Source: Eutreptiella sp. 'Long Island Sound 2002'
Lineage: Eukaryota > Euglenozoa > Euglenophyceae > Eutreptiales > Eutreptiaceae
NCBI GenBank assembly: GCA_964036045.1
Contig: OZ038378.1
Location: 173,180,946 to 173,244,945, forward strand
DNA: 64,000 bases
Direction of reading: 5' to 3'
Shown in pieces: positions 33,070-45,700 of this stretch (within the stretch, counting starts at the first letter, position 1; every line of letters starts with the position of its first letter). Below the pieces are notes generated by a model. That model made no database searches and was not told where the DNA came from. It saw only the letters and a program-made list of their open reading frames with translations. The translations under genes and the position numbers were made by a program.

Positions 33070-34847
33070 TCACCGCTGCGAGACTTTCAGCATCAGAATG
33101 CGGAACTCATCGTAGGACAGTACATCGTCACCTAATGCCTTGAATTTTCTAAGCATCTCATCGACTTCCTTCTCCTCTTCCATGTGCCCGTAGTTCTCGA
33201 AGCTCGAAAACAATTGCTGACAGGTAAACACAGGGCGTAATTGGTCGGTGAGAGGTTAACCCAACGCCCCTGGTATGACATTTTGTCCGTTCTGCGAATG
33301 ATGAGTCCCCGAGTGCAGGACCTCCTGGAAGGAATGCTAGTATGGCTGTCCGACACACTGGGGGAGAGCATGCCATGGGACAAGCCCAACAGCCCGGCGG
33401 AACTACTGGGGAACTGAAAACCGCAACTGCAAGAAAGGCGACGACATTGAACGTGGAAAGAACACGGGTGACCAGTTAGGGCCCTGTAGCTGAGCGGACG
33501 AAATGGCATCGAAATCCGCATGAGTGGCTGGGCCTAGTCGCACCCCACACCCGAAGGCCATTCGAGCCCTGAGTGCACAGAAAAGGACATAGGGCAAGCG
33601 TGTAAACTTGCCACTTAGGCTTTCCTTGTTATGAACTGGGCCCCAAAATGAGGGCCTCTTCCCTTGCCAGCCTCAGCTCCAACGCTTTGCCCTGGTCAGG
33701 AATTCCTGTGCCACAAAGCAGTTTCTCCACAAGCTGCTGTCACTAAAAGATCCAGAAACAATGTAGCTCACACCAGATGCACAGGGAGCAGCTAATACAG
33801 CGGATCACTCAGCTCAACTTCCAACAATTCAACCAACAGCGTATCCCTGGCAGGTGGTGTGTGGCTATGCGAATGTGTGGTTATGCCTGATCAAGCATGT
33901 GACATGCACATCACTATGTACAGCAGCACCACTAAACCCCACAGGGTTTGCAACTTATCTCTGCTCTTGACCCTTTAACTAACTAATCTTGAGATTAATT
34001 TTGACAGTGAACAGTGTGTAGTTAACTATAGTGTTGAACAGTGTGTATTTTATTATTGTCACTGTTTTGTTCACCTTTGTGTCTATTGTTTTTCAGGACT
34101 GCCAGAGAGGTGAGCACTGGAATACTGGATTTGACAAACAAAAGAAAAAGCAAAAGAGCTGGCACATAGGTTTGCACTAAAAGTTTCAGTGCAATCAATT
34201 TTTCTTGATTCAGTATGACCCTTGGGGACCGCAAGGACAGCGGCCTAGCTACACCTGGCAAGTAGGCCTCCAAATGTGTGTGACTCTTGCTGAGGCTCGA
34301 GAAAATGATGAATGTGTGACTGATGATGCCTGGGAAGTGGAAACTGATGCAGAGTAATCAAACCCAAGGCTTCACCTAAGCAACTGTCTATGGCGGCTTT
34401 TTGAAAGGAACTAAACCACCAGTTGGACTAAATGTGTGTGTTTGAACTCAGTTTCGTCTTCTACGGTCTTTGGTTTTACAGGCAGGGTAAAGCTGGGATG
34501 TTGCTGTGTGCTTTTTTTTTTTGCTGCATTTTACAAAAGCCGGTGTGCGTGCTTTTATGGACTGTGTGCTTCTAAAAAGCTGGGGGTTACCTCTCCTCGA
34601 TTTGGAACCTCTCCGCCTGGTCCCATAATCAGGTTTGGCACACGCCCCACGGTCACACACGCACACACACACACACTCTCTCTCTCGCACTCGCACTTGC
34701 ACGCGTACTCACTCTCGCTCTCACTCTCGCTCTTACGCACGCACCCACGCCCGCCCGCCCGCCCGCCCGCCCGCCCACCTACTGACTCACACACACACAC
34801 ACACACACACACAAACACCGACACACACACACACACACACACACACC

Positions 34848-34932
<85 letters not shown>

Positions 34933-37900
34933 CAACAGGTTCGCCTCGGGCCTCCCTCCCCTCAGGCCCAGTGCCTGGCCGTTTCTGTTGCCTTCCCCAG
35001 TCTTTCTGCTGGATCCGTGGGGTCAGCTTTCCCAGCGTTGGCATTGAGCAACCACCGGATTGCATTCCAGTACGAAGGAGAGGGGGGGGATTCAATCCCA
35101 CCAAAGCTGGGGCCCTCGTCCCTCCACCTTAAACTCTGACTTGGAAATGTAGCCGTCCCCGTTGCGATCGAAATGATTGAATAGACGCTGCACATTCTCA
35201 TCAGTGAAATCCAACGTCAGGTCCCCATTGACCGTCAAATACGGAGGTAGTGTCGATGTGCTCAGCAAATGATGTGACGCCTCGTCGATGGGGGACTCCT
35301 GAATGGAGAACAAAAGGCCGGAGGATGCGTGAAATCGTCTCTGGGACCGCCCACAGGTCCGTGGCAGATTGTGGATGGAGAGCGAGGCTTGCTGAGTGTT
35401 GGTAAAATATCTGCATTTCCAGTGTATCGAGGATGTGTTCGGAATAATTGTGGTTTTCGGCGCCGTTGGCACCATGGCCCGAGACCACTATATCACATAC
35501 AAGGATCAGGAAGCCCCCATATGCCCAAACCCCACTCACTCACTCACTCATCACACACACACGCACACACACACAATTTGCGATGCACAGCACAAAGCGT
35601 TGTTGGCTGAGTGAAAAATCCTCATCCGTTAGTCATCAGACAAGACAAACAGAGCATGTCCGACGCCAATAGCCGCCCACCGAGTTTCGACCTGCAGAAT
35701 TAGTTTGAAATGACAGAAAACATTCAGGTGGCTGAAGTACATCGTAACCGGTGCACTACAGGTCCTTAGGGAAATCGATTTTTTTTTTGTTAAGGACCGC
35801 CCCGCCCTTAGTGACCGCCCTAAGGGACCACCAAGCTCGCTTGCTGAAGAGGCCCAATGCACGTAATGTCATTATTCCATGCCCCCTTTATGCCATCAAT
35901 GGTGAGCCCCGGGGGCAACACACACACACACACACACACACATGGACGGCGCACGTACTCTCACTCACTCACTGACTCACTTTTGTTACTCCGCTCATTC
36001 GCTAAATGGCTGAAAACTGCATAAACTGAATCAGCGCTCATCTCACTTCACCGAGGCAAACCCTATGGAGTCAGGAACCAAAAACACGTTTCGGCTCAAA
36101 TCTTGATTCGTGATTTTCAACCTCAGAGAAAAAAGGTACATTAGGGTATGCCACGCAGACCCTCAAAAGGGGGGGAAGGTATGGCGCTTACACCTACGTT
36201 TGCGCCTGTGCTTGATCCCACCACCCTCTTCGAGGTGATTTCCCGTCTATTACACTTTGGGGAGCCGCATTGCTGTGGGACCACAGCGATGAGTCAACTG
36301 ACGGGTTGCCACGGTTGTGGAGGATGGTTCAGACTTGCAGTTGGGCCAGACACCAGAATTCTGAGTTGCAAAGCAGCAACGCCCATTCCACTGGGGCCGC
36401 CGCCAGCCAATGTGTGACCCCGAGGGGTGTGCGACCGTTTTGGGGGCTGTAGGGGGGGGGGGCACCCCCCCCCCGAAGGGGACCCCCCCCCTTCGTTGAC
36501 CCAAACCCAGCACCTTTCCGTCGGGCACCTCCGAGCGCGCAAACAGACAAAGCTAACAAAATGCACTGTGACCGTTCATAGCTCGTGATTGTTCTGCTGC
36601 ACTACAGCACTTCCAAAGCAGTACTGAATGTTGGCTTGAGTTCGCCCATAGGCTATCGAATGTCGCTTGGGAAGCTAGGGGTGAGGTAGCCACTTCTGAT
36701 TTTCTCCCCGCGCTTGGCGTTGGGGACCCCCGAGAATGCAGGGGTTACGTAGCAATTCCGCCCTCTTTTGGGCCCCCAGGAAGGCAAGGATGAGGTACCT
36801 CTGATTTTCTCCCCGCGCTTGGCGTTGGGGACCCCCGAGAATGCAGGGATTACGTAGCAATTGCGCCCTCTTTTGGGCCCTTGGGAAGCTAGGGGTGAGG
36901 TAGTCCGTATCCCCAACTCGACTGGCCCACGCAAAAGCGTGGGAGTCCGTATCCCCAACTCGACAGGCCACGGAAAAGTGTGGGAGTCCGTATCCCCAAC
37001 TTGAGGGGCCACGCAAAAGCGTGGGAGTCCGTATCCCCAACTCGACGGGCCACACCGAAGCTTGGGAGTAAAAAAAAAAGAAGGAAAGAAAGTGAGGAGC
37101 ACAATTGTTGAACTTGTATTGTCCCCATGCACAGGCGCCCCAACAAAAGCAAGAGGTCGCTCTGTGCGTTTTTGAATTCCCCTGAAAAATCTGAGCATTT
37201 TGGGTAAAAACACATGTGGTGAAAACAAAAGTTCGCCCCGTACCGGGTGCCTAAAACAAAATCTCCGGCGCCGACAAAGCACATTGTTCCGTGTAACCAT
37301 TTTGGGGTCCGTAGAGCCCCCTGTGTGACATTCTTCTAGTTGTTGCTCCTTTACGGGCCCTGGACGGTCACCCGTTCTTCCCTTCGCATGTTGCGTCGGG
37401 TTGCTGCTTTCTGTCGGCCGCTGCGTCCATAGACCCCACCCCTTTGGGGTTGGGTCCTGACCAGGATCGGCCCCCGTGGCCCATTCCTACAGGGCTCGGA
37501 CCACGTTGAAGTTCACGAAAAACCACACATCCATGGCCATGTGACAATTTCCACCACAACCACGGGAGAGAGAGCAATGGGCCATGATGGCTTGGACTGG
37601 GACAGCTCGGTGTCACTGGATGTTGGGTGGTCGGTGCAACGTGCCCAAGCAACTGCTGTCGGTTCATCGCCAAGCGGCGTCAGCTAAGTGCCATTCTGCC
37701 ACTTAAAGCCTTCGGCTGATTATGTGTCCTGATGGAAAAGTATTGAAGGTGCACCTGCCCGAACCTCAGATCCATCTCACAACACAAACTGGGGCACGTA
37801 CCAGGGCTGCTAGGGCCGAGGCTGACAACCCCTTGCGGTTCACCTTCGCTGTGGCCTCTTGAAGCGTCCGCTGGAATGGCTCCGCTGTTGCTCTAAATAT

Positions 37901-40237
37901 GAGCCGCATATTCGCCTGAAATCCAAAAAAGAGAGCAGCAGTGCAAAGCACTCGTGGGGGACAAGGCTTGCACTAGCTGCACCGGCAACAAGCGTCCCGC
38001 TGAGGAGTGCACTGGTCGCAGAGAACAGTAGAGCAAGCTTCTGCAACGCACAGCCCAAACATGTGTCCCTGCACAAATGCTTCTGTCTGCCAAAAGGACA
38101 CAGTGGCCAAACAAGGAACGAGATAAATAAGTTTCGTTGGCCCTGGCTGTCCTTGTAGCAACACCACCGGACTGTGCCGCGGCAGTGCAGCTTATGCAGA
38201 ACCTACCCACAACCTGGACCGCTCCCGCAGGGCATCCAGAAGGGCCACTTCACCAGCCCGCCCTGCAGCCCTCCTGCCTTCCCTTCCTCCCAGAAGCTGA
38301 CCCAGAATTAGAATCAACGTCAGGCCATCTGCGCCAGTTAGTATCTCCGCCTGCCTGCCTGCTGCCTGCCCCCCCCCCGCCTGGACACGAGAGAGGTCCA
38401 GCCTTTCAATGTGCACCGGCCTACAGTTGGTGGGGCTGTACAATGCGGCCTTGCCACTCAGAAATCCGCAGGGCTGTACTGGGGATGCCAATGAGCGGGA
38501 CGGGAGGCAGGCAGGTATGGTCGCACCAGGGCACACCTCCCCAAAGGACACTCGCATGCTCTTGTTCTGGTTGATGACAAGGCTCTGCAGCGCAATCTCC
38601 ATCCCGGCGTGGGCATTCTCCTGCACAGCAGGGGTCCAGCTTTCCATTCCCTCGTTATTCTGCTACTGAATCTGAAGAGGCTCTCAGGGTGCTGAAAGTA
38701 GCTATGGGTTGGCGTCCTGACTTATCACTAAGCCTGCAAACCGTGCGATGCACAACAGAACCCCAGTCCCTGCCTATTTGATTTGATTTGCATTACATTA
38801 ACTGGCTTGGCAAAACAGCCCCGTAAGGAGCGAATCCACAACGTCCTCATTACGAATGAGGCACATCACCACAATGCTCAGGAAGTGGTGTTAAACAGCC
38901 TGGCGGAAGGGCTCTCGGCGCGTTAAAAGAAACCAGCTCTTGGAGAAGCCAAACAAAGCAAATGGATTTAATGAATGCTATTAAGAGAAAGAAGAAGGTT
39001 GAGGGTTGTAGAAACATAAATACCAAATCTTAATCCATCACTTAGCAAGACGAAAGACATTCCGTCCTCTCACTGTTCAGCCTCAGTGAGAAACAGTTCC
39101 AGAAACAGTTTGCATGGTTGGAATTGCTTCACGCAGATGCTTGGCAGCTTGTGAGGGCAATACGCCATAACTCTCTCAGACGAGCATCTCACCAGCTTTG
39201 GACATATGGGACCTCACCATCTCACAACGTCACCAAAAAGAGAAAGGCAAACAGCACAGCAGTAGGCGAAGTATCATGCATGCAACATATCGAAAGCAGT
39301 CACAGCTGTGATGTGACGCTCACGTGACCCCCCGGGCCAACCATCCCACATCTCAACGGTCGAAAACCCCCCACATCTCAACGGTCCAAAACCGCCCCAT
39401 GTCATGCTGGGGCTGTGGACTGTTGAGATTGGATGGGGGGTTCTTGGACCATTGAGATGGGGGGCGGTTGGACTGTTGTTGTTGTTGAAGTGGGGGGGGA
39501 AGTGGACCGTTGAGATGGGGGGGGGGGGGGTTCGGGCTGTTGAAGTGCGGAAATTTGAGGCCTTTGAGATGGGGGGGGGGGGGGACAGTTGAGATTGGGG
39601 GATTTGAGACCGTTGATATTGGGGGGAGGGGGTTGGACCGTTGAGATGGGGAGCTTTTGACCCCAAGTTTTAGCTGCCCAGGTTCAGCAATTCAGGCTCC
39701 CCTTGCCAGGGGTAGCGTAGCTTTCGTAGTCTGTGGAGAGGGTCTGACTCTTGAAACGGTCTTCCACTGTGACACTTGGTACTCTGGCAGGCAATCTGTA
39801 TTATCATGACCGAAAAATCCGCAGCCAAACGGACGCTCCAACTGTGGAGCATATGCGCCGCCACCCAAAACCCGTTCAACTTTCCATTTTGAATGGCATT
39901 TTGTGAACACCAAACGGTGGTGTGATTTGCGCGAATCCCCCTCCCACTCCGCTGTCCTCCTCCGGTACCGGGCAGCGGCTTGTGCATCATGTGGTGAAGA
40001 AGCGTAAGCAAAGCAAATACTTTTGCACATTGCCCTCATGGCCTCTCCCCTGCTGCACACACACGCGCGCGCGCGATCCACACACATCTGTACAGCATGC
40101 AGATGGCTCACCTCTCCGTACCACAATGTGAGCTTCAGCATTTGCGTTAGAGGCTGTGTAACATGGAACGCGCAGACCGGGATGTCGGGGTCGTACACGT
40201 CAGTGACATTGTCGTAATTGAACTTGGTGCGAAATTT
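33070..40237 (-). CDS. EF-hand protein: two firm C-terminal exons plus three probable upstream exons
   Basis: Firm exons are 35298-35128 and 33216-33070 (stop TGA). The first ends with a canonical EF-hand, loop [12 protein letters not shown], donor AAG|GTGG. The last reads [38 protein letters not shown] and ends VSQR. Its second loop has lost the acidic residues at positions 1 and 3, so it probably does not bind calcium well. Three upstream exons on the same strand, all phase 0 at both ends, fit the same gene: 40237-40112 ([16 protein letters not shown]...LWYGE), 38659-38537 ([20 protein letters not shown]...SFGE) and 37915-37844 ([20 protein letters not shown]). I do not recognise the N-terminal part. 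The start and possibly some exons are missing, and the 40.2 kb exon could belong to another gene. The likely role is calcium-dependent regulation or scaffolding, from the EF-hand alone. Confidence 0.6.
34787..34929. repeat. (CA)n microsatellite with ACCGAC interruptions
   Basis: More than 60 CA dinucleotides in a nearly pure tract. It is preceded by a CCCG tract at about 34,752-34,777 and CT/CA-rich simple sequence from 34,660. It lies in an intron of the EF-hand gene. Confidence 0.95.
36698..37072. repeat. Two adjacent tandem repeats: 105-bp x2 and 43-bp x4
   Basis: The 105-bp unit (starts GATTTTCTCCCCGCGCTTGG, contains GAATGCAGGG and CCCTCTTTTGGGCCC) occurs at 36,698 and 36,803. From 36,902 a 43-bp unit starting AGTCCGTATCCCCAACTCGA occurs four times. 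Each 43-bp unit carries a variant of the small palindrome CCACGCAAAAGCGTGG. The array is intronic to the EF-hand gene. Confidence 0.9.
37311..37425 (-). repeat. Dispersed repeat R1, inverted partial copy
   Basis: The reverse complement matches the right part of the R1 copies at 53,150-53,475 and 63,685-64,000. It contains the complements of GAATGTCACACAGGGG, GGGCCC-GTAAAG-AACAACAA and AGAAAGCAGC-ACCC. Confidence 0.7.
39335..39660. repeat. Degenerate minisatellite with an internal orientation switch
   Basis: Units resembling GGACCGTTGAGATGGGGGG recur about every 30 bp. The first two units (39,348-39,400) are in the opposite orientation (CCCCACATCTCAACGGTCC), so the array reads as an inverted repeat with a long right arm. 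G-runs vary in length. Confidence 0.75.
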
Positions 40238-41038
40238 CTGCCAAAGAGGCCAATGGAGTGAAACCCACTGAACGCAAGGAAGCAGGGCGCCAGAGACGCC
40301 GAAACCTGAACCATTACTGCCAGATAAAGTGTGATCTACCCTCTGTTTGAGGTACTGGGCTGTCCGGACTTTACAGGAGGGCAACTGCAAGCTGTGCGCC
40401 ACAGGAATCCACAACCTGCCACGGCCCCCCGAATGGTGACACTCCAAGCAAATGAAAACCAAAAATTGGAGAAAACTTTTTTCGACGATCAAAATCCATG
40501 TTGAATGTTGATTTGATCAGTCCTGAGAGAGATAATCAGCGGTGGGCCACGGCGCTCCCCTATCCACTACATGCGACTCCGGTCAATGCTCAGGGGAGCC
40601 ACTGTGCAACGCTGCGGGTGCACCCCTAGACACGCGCAGGTTCATGCGTGGTTTCAGACTGAGCCTTCCATGTTGATGTTGCACCTGGGGCGCCGCAGGG
40701 GTACGTGGCCTCTGTGCCCTCTGGGGCAGGGAATTGTGCGGGTGATTTCACTTTGCACGTCTTTTTGAGCGCGTTTCCTTCCAAGTAAATCATCGTGGTT
40801 GTAAGTGTATCCCATACAAGGCTTCGTTGGAGTTAGCAGACCCCCGCAAAAAATTGTGCCAACCCGCGGCGTTTGTTGTTTGCGGAAAAGAAGGACGCGA
40901 AGAAAACAACGGTGCGTGGATGCCTCAAACCTGGCGGCCGACAACATTATTTTTGATGCACGCTTGGAAATCGGGACAGTCAAGGGATGAAACAGCCATG
41001 CTTGAAGCATTCTTGCACGCGAAACTAGAAGGGAGAGG

Positions 41039-43165
41039 CTAAGAAAACCGTAGGATGCACAAAGTACGGCGACATGACACTTGGGGCAAAGCTCCAAGCG
41101 AATCCACCGCAAGGAAAGCCATCACCGCTGCCTCAACTAGCCGAGCAAGCCCAAGTCCACGTTGCCAAGCATTCGGAAGGATCCAAGGTTGCCGCATTAT
41201 GCCGGTTGCTCGTTGTGCGGAAACGCCCCCTTTGTCAAGATCCATTCCCGGTTCTCGCGCATCAATAACCACTAGGCCGTCGTGTTCGAATGTAGAGAGG
41301 ACGAAAAGTGCCGTGCACGCACACCTGTCCGTGGCATTCCACCGTGAGCATCGGGCCATTGTTAGCCCGGAGCTCCACCGACTTTTCCAGATCCCGGCAA
41401 TCAGCTAGAGCCACGAAGAGGTTCGGGGGCGGGTGTTTCCGTAGCAACGTCCCAAGCTCCGTGAGCATAGACTCGGGGTTCTGTGGTGAAGCATTAGGGT
41501 GGCCGGCGAAACGGAGCCACTAGGGGGATCGGTCCACGACCTAGGGAGGGTTGGTTCATTTAGGGGTTCAATTAGTGTATCAATCTCACAACGCACCACT
41601 TTGTGCCACCCTCCACCCGTACGACCTCTTGCAACCTTGAAGGATACTGGTGGCGTGTGTTTTGTCCGAAGTTGTGGGAGCTTCGGCAACAACATACGTC
41701 GAGGCCACACCAATGGTTATTACATGCGGCGTTTCTCCGGCCGCCTTGTTACGGGCAACCAAACCTCCGCGCACGCCGAACAAATTGCACAAACAAAATG
41801 CATACGGTTGATGAATTGAGCGATCGAGAGGATTGCAACTTCATTTCACTTGGGGCCCCAGCAGGTCGAAGGAACACCTACAAAAACATGCCCTAGTGGA
41901 AGCAACACCTGCAACAACATGTCTCCGCTTGGAACAACATGCCCGCAAGCCACGGGATGAGAGTGACATGATAATCGTGTGGTTTACCAATCTTTGGCAC
42001 CACCGCCCACGAGCATGCGTTCCATAAATTCGCACCCTCCAAATCTGTGTCACGAAAACTTGTTGGCGAAACAACTTGTGAGCCACCGAAGGTGACATGG
42101 TTCGAACTTCCGCAAGTTCGCTAGCTTGATCATGCGGATGGAGGTGAGAGACTAGTGACGATTCCAAATCAACCATGAGCATGCATAACATTCCAAAGAT
42201 GCGGCGGAAGGTCAAACATGGAATCACACAAGAGGTGCACCTCGACACGGCATTCCGTGTAGTGCTCGTTTAGTTGCACAACGGTGTCCAACTCTGCGTA
42301 CGCTTTTTTGGCTGCCGCGGCCACGTCTTCCGCGACGGCACGGGACGTGTCTCTGAAATTGACGAGTGGAGCAAGTGAACTTGATGGTTGACATCGTCGC
42401 ATCGTGGAACCGCTTGAGATCCGACAAACATGGGTAGTTGATCAAGTTTCGGCATGCACACCAATGGTGCAACGAGAAAGTGTGCGCACGAATGTCCACG
42501 CGGTTACGTTGAACACGTGCCAAAAGGCAACGAGTGACGTGGCTCTTTGAGGGTACAATTTCACGATGCTTGCGGTATTCATCGGCACATTGCTCCACGA
42601 AACCTACGAAACCCACCCTCACGCGGCTCATGCATGGAGTCCCCAAGTGGGGATCATCTACCTTGGGGAACACACCACATGCCGCGGCATGGTCAATGCT
42701 CTCCTAATTTGGGGGATGTTAGGATAGTGCGCCGACAATCTTGTGGCGTCCCGATAAATGATGCATGCATCTCTTCCCACAACGACCCCGAATTCCGGTG
42801 ACGTTGGCACAAGTTGACGCGCAAGCTCATACACAACCATCGCCGATCGAACCTTGGCCTAGGACCACCTTAATGCGTGGAAAAACGCACATATTCCCAC
42901 CAACTCGACGTTTCGCACACCCCTTGGTGCATAAAGCAATCATGTGGCGACTGCAACACCACACTTGTGCTCGTCGTACTTCTTGAATTCTCCTTGCTTT
43001 CTCCGCTTGGTGCTTTAAATTCAATTTTGCCGGATTTGTTGGATTTTTTGATGCTTTTTCTCCGAGGGGCATTGTGGTGGTGCTCAATACGACGAGAGCG
43101 TTTGGGATGAAGCTATGGAGGCGCCAAGGTGCGAAATGCCACGGTGAGGGTTTCCTCCGCGCCAA
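41039..43165 (-). pseudogene. Chain of frame-shifted ORFs, probably a decayed coding sequence of unknown family
   Basis: Nine minus-strand open frames follow one another and change frame every 150-400 bases, mostly with small overlaps: 43165-42827, 42840-42658, 42673-42224, 42402-42169, 42248-41841, 41792-41586, 41713-41405, 41468-41262 and 41359-41039. Several read like ordinary protein (for example VFVTQIWRVRIYGT, ALADCRDLEKSVELRANNGP, EHDGLVVIDAREPGMDLDKG). No splice sites explain the shifts. I cannot identify a family. A caveat is that low stop density also allows open frames on the plus strand here. Confidence 0.3.
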
Positions 43166-44337
43166 GCTTGCTCCAATTTACCGCCGCAAGAGGAACATTG
43201 TTTCACCACGGGAAAGCAGGGTCGGGGCATACGGGAAATATCGACAAGCCAAAACATGGCCTCTATATTTGGTGTCGATTGCAGCGCTGCATGGCACCAA
43301 GTTGCTCCGGGTTGTTCTCATGCAATCTTGCTAAAGCAATCACCCGCTAAAGGAAGCTGAAAGAGCAAAGTCATAAATGGCAAGCTTCGTCACCATGGCA
43401 TCATGAGCGGGCTCAACACGTATCCCAGTTTTCTTGTCTATTGGAGTAAAGCCCAAATGTATTGGGATCGAGGATTCCGTCGCTCAGGGTGAAATCACGA
43501 TGTTACTTGTTTGAGAGCGAGAGTGGTTGCTTGCGCGGGAATGAGGTATGTGGATTTTAAGTCCGCAAAAGGGCCCACGGCCACAAAAGCGCAACGGAGC
43601 CGGGACGGTTCCCTTGATCACATCAATCGTGCATCGGTTCAAATTGTGACAAGGCCTGCTTCAATCGTGAAACAAGTGCCACGTCCCGTTTTCAATCGGG
43701 CGTGAAGAAAGTTCAACCTCACAAGGAAGTTTCATTTAGAGGACCGACGTGCATTCGGCTGCACAGGTTCTTACGCGTTCAAAATTTAGACTCAAAAAGA
43801 ACCCTACGCCGCAAAGGATTGGCCACTAGGCGCAACCCTCCTTGCTAAAGGGAAGATAGGTAGCGGCACCCCAAGTAGAAATCAAAATTTGCACCATTGG
43901 CAACAGGTACAGGATTGGGCGAGCCGCGGTGCAAAAGGCATCATAGCCCACGAGTTCGGTGTCCCTTCGCTTTGATTTGCTTTGCTTTGAAACGCAAGTA
44001 CAAACATGCGCCGTGGGTTGTGGCGATTCAGCCATCGATCCAATTCACCGTGGAGGGCCCTCCAAAGGTGGGGGCATCGCAAGACTCGTGCAGTGGGATC
44101 CAGACAAAACAACGTGTGCACGGATCATCCTTCCTGCCCAAAGAGCACTTGTTGGATTCCTTTTGCGGGGAGGGATTGGGTCGTTGCAGACAACTCTTAA
44201 TTCCTTGGGGGTTTCTAAATTTCAGGGGATCTGAGTCAGATTCTGATTTCGCTAAGATTCGCTACCAGTTTTCCAATTGGAGGGAAGGCCTGGCACAACA
44301 CGTCCCTGGAGGCACTGACGCAACTAGGTGGGGATTT

Positions 44338-44402
44338 GTCGACCTAATGTCGACCTAAGTCGATCGACATTAGGTCGACATCAGGTCGACATTAGGTCGC
44401 AA
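44338..44402. repeat. Palindromic GTCGACCTAAT repeat cluster
   Basis: GTCGACCTAATGTCGACCTA is followed at once by its near reverse complement (TCGACATTAGGTCGACAT, then a further unit). A stem of at least 14 bp can form. Confidence 0.85.
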
Positions 44403-44688
44403 TAAGGGCTGCGGTAACAGACAAAAAATGATGAAAAAAAGACGATCAGAAATGTTCTGTTGAATTATGGAATGCATTTGTCGCATCCGCAGTTAATGAA
44501 TTAATTATTTGATGAATCGCAATACAGTCAGGTTGATTTTTTGGTTCCAGTTTCGTTGTGCTGCAGAAATTGCATTTAAGGAAATCTTGTTACGCATCTG
44601 CACCTCTGCATCACAGTCTATGGGCACAAGCCACCTTTGTTGTTTTATGCTTGTTTGCATGCCCCACTGACGAGTCCCTACGAGTGTC

Positions 44689-44719
44689 TTCACGAACATA
44701 AATTTATTATGTTCGTGAA
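44689..44719. repeat. Perfect 13-bp inverted repeat, 5-nt loop
   Basis: Arms TTCACGAACATAA (44,689-44,701) and its complement (44,707-44,719) flank ATTTA. There is no T-run typical of a bacterial terminator, and the context is eukaryotic, so I call it only a hairpin. Confidence 0.9.
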
Positions 44720-44949
44720 AGCTTGACTTTGACTTGTGATAAGGTTGCCTTTCTGGTTTGCATTTGTGGTAGGATGGTGTAGATAAGGCAGATAAGCAAC
44801 GCTAAGGAACCTAAGCAACGATCGAGGTTCAGATTTCCAAAAGTTGGTTGATGCTAGACGCGTTTCGGGATCGTGGTTGGGGATGATACTCTCAATTCAA
44901 GCCCCGATTTGCCTCTGGGTGGCAGTGCGTTTTACCGGGGAACGCACGT

Positions 44950-45016
44950 GAGTATGGTTCCGTTTACCTTTTGAGCTACACTCCATTTTAGAGGTACGCT
45001 CAGCGGAACCATACTC
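44950..45016. repeat. Fold-back repeat, 13-bp perfect arms
   Basis: GAGTATGGTTCCG (44,950-44,962) pairs with CGGAACCATACTC (45,004-45,016). Pairing continues imperfectly inward (ACCT/AGGTA). Confidence 0.85.
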
Positions 45017-45088
45017 CCACCTGAACTGCCTTACTGTATTTACACGTATATAGGTTACCCAATCATGTATGTATTGTACGCAAGCGGG

Positions 45089-45171
45089 ATTCAATCCCGT
45101 GCCCGCCCGGGGCATACGGACCACACATACTGTTGTGGTCCGTATGCCCCGGGCGGGCATGGGAATTGAAT
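45089..45171. repeat. Long near-perfect hairpin, about 36-37 bp stem, 8-nt loop
   Basis: The left arm (45,089-45,125) contains GCCCGCCCGGGGCATACGGA and the right arm (45,134-45,171) its complement, with one mismatch and one bulge. The loop is CATACTGT. It could be a fold-back or MITE-like element or a small-RNA precursor. Nothing in the sequence decides between these. Confidence 0.9.
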
Positions 45172-45286
45172 GTGGCTTGCGGCATTGGAGAATGATGAAA
45201 ATCGTTGAAATTACTTTTGTGACACACAAATTGCAACACCGAACATTCCCAATTGCACCTCAGATTTGTGATTCACGACCCCGATT

Positions 45287-45287
45287 C

Positions 45288-45339
<52 letters not shown>

Positions 45340-45372
45340 ACAACAACAACAACAACAGCAACAACAACAACG

Positions 45373-45430
<58 letters not shown>

Positions 45431-45700
45431 CCTTCCCGGGATGTGGCATCCTCCTCTTCCGGGGTACCAACCCAGCAACAGCAAGAACAACAACAACAAC
45501 AACATCAACAACAACTACTACAACTACAAATACTTACGCAGCAGAATCAACAACTACGACAACATCTTCAACAACAACAACTACAACAACAACAACAACA
45601 ACAACAAGCACAACAACAACAACTGCAAAACCACCTACAACAGCTACGACAACAACAACAACAACAACTACAACAACAACACCAACAACATCAAATGTTG
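45287..45700 (+). repeat. (AAC)n/(CAA)n trinucleotide tract, open in three frames
   Basis: An almost pure AAC run (45,287-45,430) is followed after a short unique part (CTTCCCGGGATGTGGCATCC) by a second, substitution-rich AAC tract to about 45,700. Plus-strand frames read poly-Gln, poly-Thr or poly-Asn. The Thr frame continues into a Thr/Ser/Asn-rich tail with NHT, NTT and NSS sequons. The Gln frame continues into a Gln/Pro-rich tail ending at 45,844. The coding frame is undecided, and I did not assign a start or exon partners. Confidence 0.85.

Noticed and set aside
34436-35132. Long open frames across the CA microsatellite.
   Set aside because: They consist of His-Thr or Cys-Val repeats forced by the dinucleotide tract.
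35629-35862. Extra exon of the EF-hand gene ([20 protein letters not shown]) after TTCTGCAG.
   Set aside because: The acceptor is good but no donor fits before the stop codon.
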